Shown in pieces: positions 6,036 through 7,454 of a stretch of 7,454 nt of DNA. The stretch's first letter is position 1. Each line of letters opens with the position of its first letter. Below the pieces are notes generated by a model. That model saw only the letters and a program-made list of their open reading frames with translations, ran no database searches and was not told the origin of the DNA. Made by a program: the position numbers and the translations under genes. The stretch is from an uncultured Ruminococcus sp. (GTDB lineage: Bacteria > Bacillota > Clostridia > Oscillospirales > Ruminococcaceae): positions 1 to 7,454 of the forward strand of contig CAMCOJ010000097.1 in NCBI GenBank assembly GCA_945876405.1, in the 5' to 3' direction.

Positions 6036-6238
6036 GCAAATACAATTCATTATGGGAATGGATAAAGGATAACAACAGTGACAACTTCAGCTTGTTATTT
6101 GATGAAATAGAAAAAATAGCCGGAGTACCTGTTGATCATTCGTTTCTGACCTACAAAAAGGAACTGCAGGAATACGGATACAGAGTCGTTAAGATTTCAA
6201 TGAAAAATAAGGAAATATCCTTTGAGAAAATAAAATGA
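6032..6238 (+). CDS. DUF7662-like small protein, 68 aa
   Basis: GTG at 6032, 6 bases after AGGAAAGGAAA, gives MSKYNSLWEWIKDNNSDNFS; an ATG at 5999 lies inside the upstream relic and has no matching Shine-Dalgarno. The layout (Y-x-x-L-W-x-W-I, then LLFDEIEKIAGVPVDHSFL, a KKEL.EYGY helix, and VVKISMKNKEISFEKI) matches a small protein common in Clostridia and resembles DUF7662, whose role is unknown. It is cytoplasmic, with no membrane segment. It is complete, and the next gene follows after 23 bp, so co-transcription with the DUF1810 gene is likely. The start overlaps the stop of the WYL relic, which suggests this gene was once translationally coupled to it. Confidence 0.75.
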   Translation: MSKYNSLWEWIKDNNSDNFSLLFDEIEKIAGVPVDHSFLTYKKELQEYGYRVVKISMKNKEISFEKIK

Positions 6239-6261
6239 GATGCTGAAGGGAGGATGAAGCG

Positions 6262-6711
6262 ATGAATTACAATTCAGAACTGGAGAAATTTATTGATGCT
6301 CAGGATAATGGGTACAGCTTTGGCGAAACTTATGCAACTGCACTCGCGGAAATGAAGCACGGATATAAGGATACGCACTGGATGTGGTATGTATTCCCGC
6401 AGATTCAGGGACTGGGACTTAGCGGAACAACTGCATATTTTTCAATAAAAGATCTCGATGAAGCGAAAGACTATTATAATCATCCTGTTCTTGGTCAGAG
6501 ACTTATCGAGATTACAAGCGTACTTCTTGATATCGAATCCAGTGATCCGGTACAGGTGTTCGGTATCCCTGATGCCTTTAAACTTCGTTCCTGCATGACG
6601 CTCTTCAAATATGCCGCACCGGAAAATGATTTGTTCCAGCGCGTTCTTGAAAAGTTCTGTCAGGGAGAAGTGGATTATAAAACACTTGAGATACTTGGGA
6701 TATCAGTATAA
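6262..6711 (+). CDS. DUF1810 family protein
   Basis: A complete 149-aa DUF1810 (PF08837) protein. Family hallmarks in order: LEKFIDAQ at 7-14, Y-x-x-A-L-x-E-M-x-x-G at 24-34, the signature HWMWYVFPQIQGLG at 39-52, HPVLGQRL at 74-81, and a C-terminal DAFKLRSCMTLF at 104-115. Length is normal for the family. Function is not settled; homologues are often found near or fused to macro-type ADP-ribose domains, so a link to ADP-ribose metabolism is plausible but not shown here. GAAGGGAGG about 10 bases before the ATG is a strong Shine-Dalgarno. All seven glutamines use CAG, like most neighbours. Parts of its 3' region also occur at 4859-4900 and 7203-7350. Confidence 0.93.
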   Translation: MNYNSELEKFIDAQDNGYSFGETYATALAEMKHGYKDTHWMWYVFPQIQGLGLSGTTAYFSIKDLDEAKDYYNHPVLGQRLIEITSVLLDIESSDPVQVFGIPDAFKLRSCMTLFKYAAPENDLFQRVLEKFCQGEVDYKTLEILGISV

Positions 6712-6739
6712 TTGATTTTAGTACTAAGAGGTGGTATGA

Positions 6740-7168
6740 ATGACACATGAAGAGAAAGCATTATCATATTTTCAAGATAGATTTCATTGTTCTCAATCTG
6801 TTCTTGCAGCATATGCTGAAGAGATTGGTTTTACAGAACAGCAAGCATTAAAAATAGCATATTGTCTAAACAGCGGAATGAGAAAAGGAGAAGTGTGCGG
6901 AGCCTGCACAGGTGCTTTACTTGTACTCGGAATGAAATATGGTCAATGGCAAAAAGAAGATGCTGTAAGCAGAACACAAGCCAATCAGAAAACAGTTGAA
7001 TTTCTGGAGAAATTTAAACTGAATAATGGTTCTTATATATGCAATGAATTACTGGGATGTGATATATCTACTACTGAGGGTGTTAAATATGCAATGGAGC
7101 ATAATTGTTTTGCAGATATATGCCCCAAAATGGTGGCATCTGCTGTAAAAATCTTAGAAGATATGTAA
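6740..7168 (+). CDS. C_GCAxxG_C_C family protein
   Basis: A 142-aa protein of the C_GCAxxG_C_C family (PF09719/TIGR01909), named for its conserved cysteine pattern and presumed to be redox-active or metal-binding; the reaction is unknown. The pattern is visible as FHCSQSV (C17), EVCGACTGAL (C53, C56), ICNELLGC (C101, C107) and the C-terminal NCFADICPKMV (C123, C128). It has no signal peptide or membrane segment, and length is typical. AAGAGGTGG supports the ATG at 6740; the ATG at 6735 is out of frame and stops at once. Codon use differs from its neighbours: glutamine is CAA in 6 of 8 cases and AT-ending codons dominate, while flanking genes use CAG. It sits between the intact DUF1810 gene and a DUF1810 relic, so recent acquisition is likely. 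Confidence 0.92.
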   Translation: MTHEEKALSYFQDRFHCSQSVLAAYAEEIGFTEQQALKIAYCLNSGMRKGEVCGACTGALLVLGMKYGQWQKEDAVSRTQANQKTVEFLEKFKLNNGSYICNELLGCDISTTEGVKYAMEHNCFADICPKMVASAVKILEDM

Positions 7169-7199
7169 GGATAAGAAATCCCTGTTTATAAGCCAGTTA

Positions 7200-7361
7200 T
7201 TCAGTGATCCGGTACAGGTTTTCGGTATTCCCGATGCCTTTAAGCTTCGTTCCTGCATGACTCTCTTCAAATACGCAGCACCGGAAAATGATTTGTTCCA
7301 GCGCGTACTTGATAAGTTTTGTCAGGGAGAAGTAGATTATAAGACTCTTGGGAAACACTGA
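7200..7361 (+). pseudogene. Truncated DUF1810 relic
   Basis: Positions 7203-7350 align without gaps to 6541-6688 of the intact DUF1810 gene with 13 differences in 148 bases (about 91%). Twelve differences are silent and one changes E to D. The relic encodes SDPVQVFGIPDAFKLRSCMT and continues to LGKH then TGA at 7359-7361, instead of LEILGISV. The N-terminal two thirds are missing and no start codon or Shine-Dalgarno precedes it. The end fits a 9-bp loss between two CTTG copies, followed by unrelated sequence. Confidence 0.93.
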
Positions 7362-7378
7362 TTTAATCGAAAAAGCTA

Positions 7379-7407
7379 TTGACAAAATTCACCATTCACG
7401 ATATAAT
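7379..7407 (+). promoter_or_regulatory. Consensus sigma-70/SigA promoter with dyad at start site
   Basis: TTGACA (7379-7384), 17-bp spacer, TATAAT (7402-7407): a perfect match at both boxes. Directly downstream, TAGT-ATAA-ACTA at 7410-7421 is a short inverted repeat that would cover the transcription start, a usual place for a repressor operator. It drives the gene starting at 7444. Confidence 0.85.
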
Positions 7408-7443
7408 GTTAGTATAAACTACATAATGTAAGGTGGATTTACA

Positions 7444-7454
7444 ATGAATAAGCA
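7444..7454 (+). CDS. Start of a gene cut by the window end
   Basis: AAGGTGG at 7430-7436 followed 7 bases later by ATG encodes M-N-K before the window ends. The strong promoter and Shine-Dalgarno make this a real start. Nothing can be said about the product. Confidence 0.7.

Noticed and set aside
4859..6716. Integrated mobile element bounded by 42-bp direct repeats
   Set aside because: No integrase, relaxase or transposase lies between the repeats, the repeats are imperfect, and the truncated copy is on the wrong side of the intact gene for simple 3'-end integration.

Overview
The window is chromosome-like accessory DNA from a low-to-moderate GC Firmicute. The SD-led, tightly packed genes, the CAG-only glutamine codons, the small domain-of-unknown-function proteins and the C_GCAxxG_C_C protein suggest a Ruminococcus-type gut or rumen clostridium (inference, genus not proven). 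The first 47 bases are not biological: they are an untrimmed Illumina Nextera i7 adapter that still carries an index, so the contig really begins at about 48. All supported genes lie on the + strand.

Left part (135-4471): a small two-helix membrane protein; an unrecognised 236-aa protein; a coiled-coil protein ending in a DUF2325 domain whose 5' end is split off by a frameshift in an A-rich tract; a 226-aa helical-repeat-like protein; a DUF2200 gene broken by a one-base loss; and an intact metallo-beta-lactamase-fold hydrolase of the COG1237 type. Spacings are short and the DUF2200 start overlaps the previous stop, so 1079-3553 looks like one transcription unit.

Middle (4472-4967): about 500 bp without an intact gene but full of debris. 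It holds a frameshifted GNAT acetyltransferase 3' end, a consensus sigma-70-type promoter leading to a 9-codon ORF, a second GNAT-like fragment, and a 42-bp copy of the 3' end of the DUF1810 gene found 1.8 kb downstream. After it come a 94-aa hypothetical protein, a TTG-started three-helix membrane protein, and the apparent 3' end of a WYL-type regulator gene whose stop overlaps the next gene.

Right part (6032-7454): a 68-aa DUF7662-like protein, an intact DUF1810 protein, a C_GCAxxG_C_C family protein with foreign-looking codon use, a second truncated DUF1810 relic (about 91% identical over 148 bp, almost all differences synonymous), then a near-perfect promoter and the first codons of a gene cut by the window end.

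I see no coherent multi-gene system such as a CRISPR array, toxin-antitoxin pair or phage module. The most distinctive feature is a set of gene tails without heads: relics of GNAT (two), WYL and DUF1810 (two besides the intact gene) lie between small intact genes. That fits a hotspot where accessory genes are repeatedly gained, replaced and truncated. The two frameshifted genes on the left fit the same decay, or could reflect indel errors in an assembly that already shows adapter carry-over.
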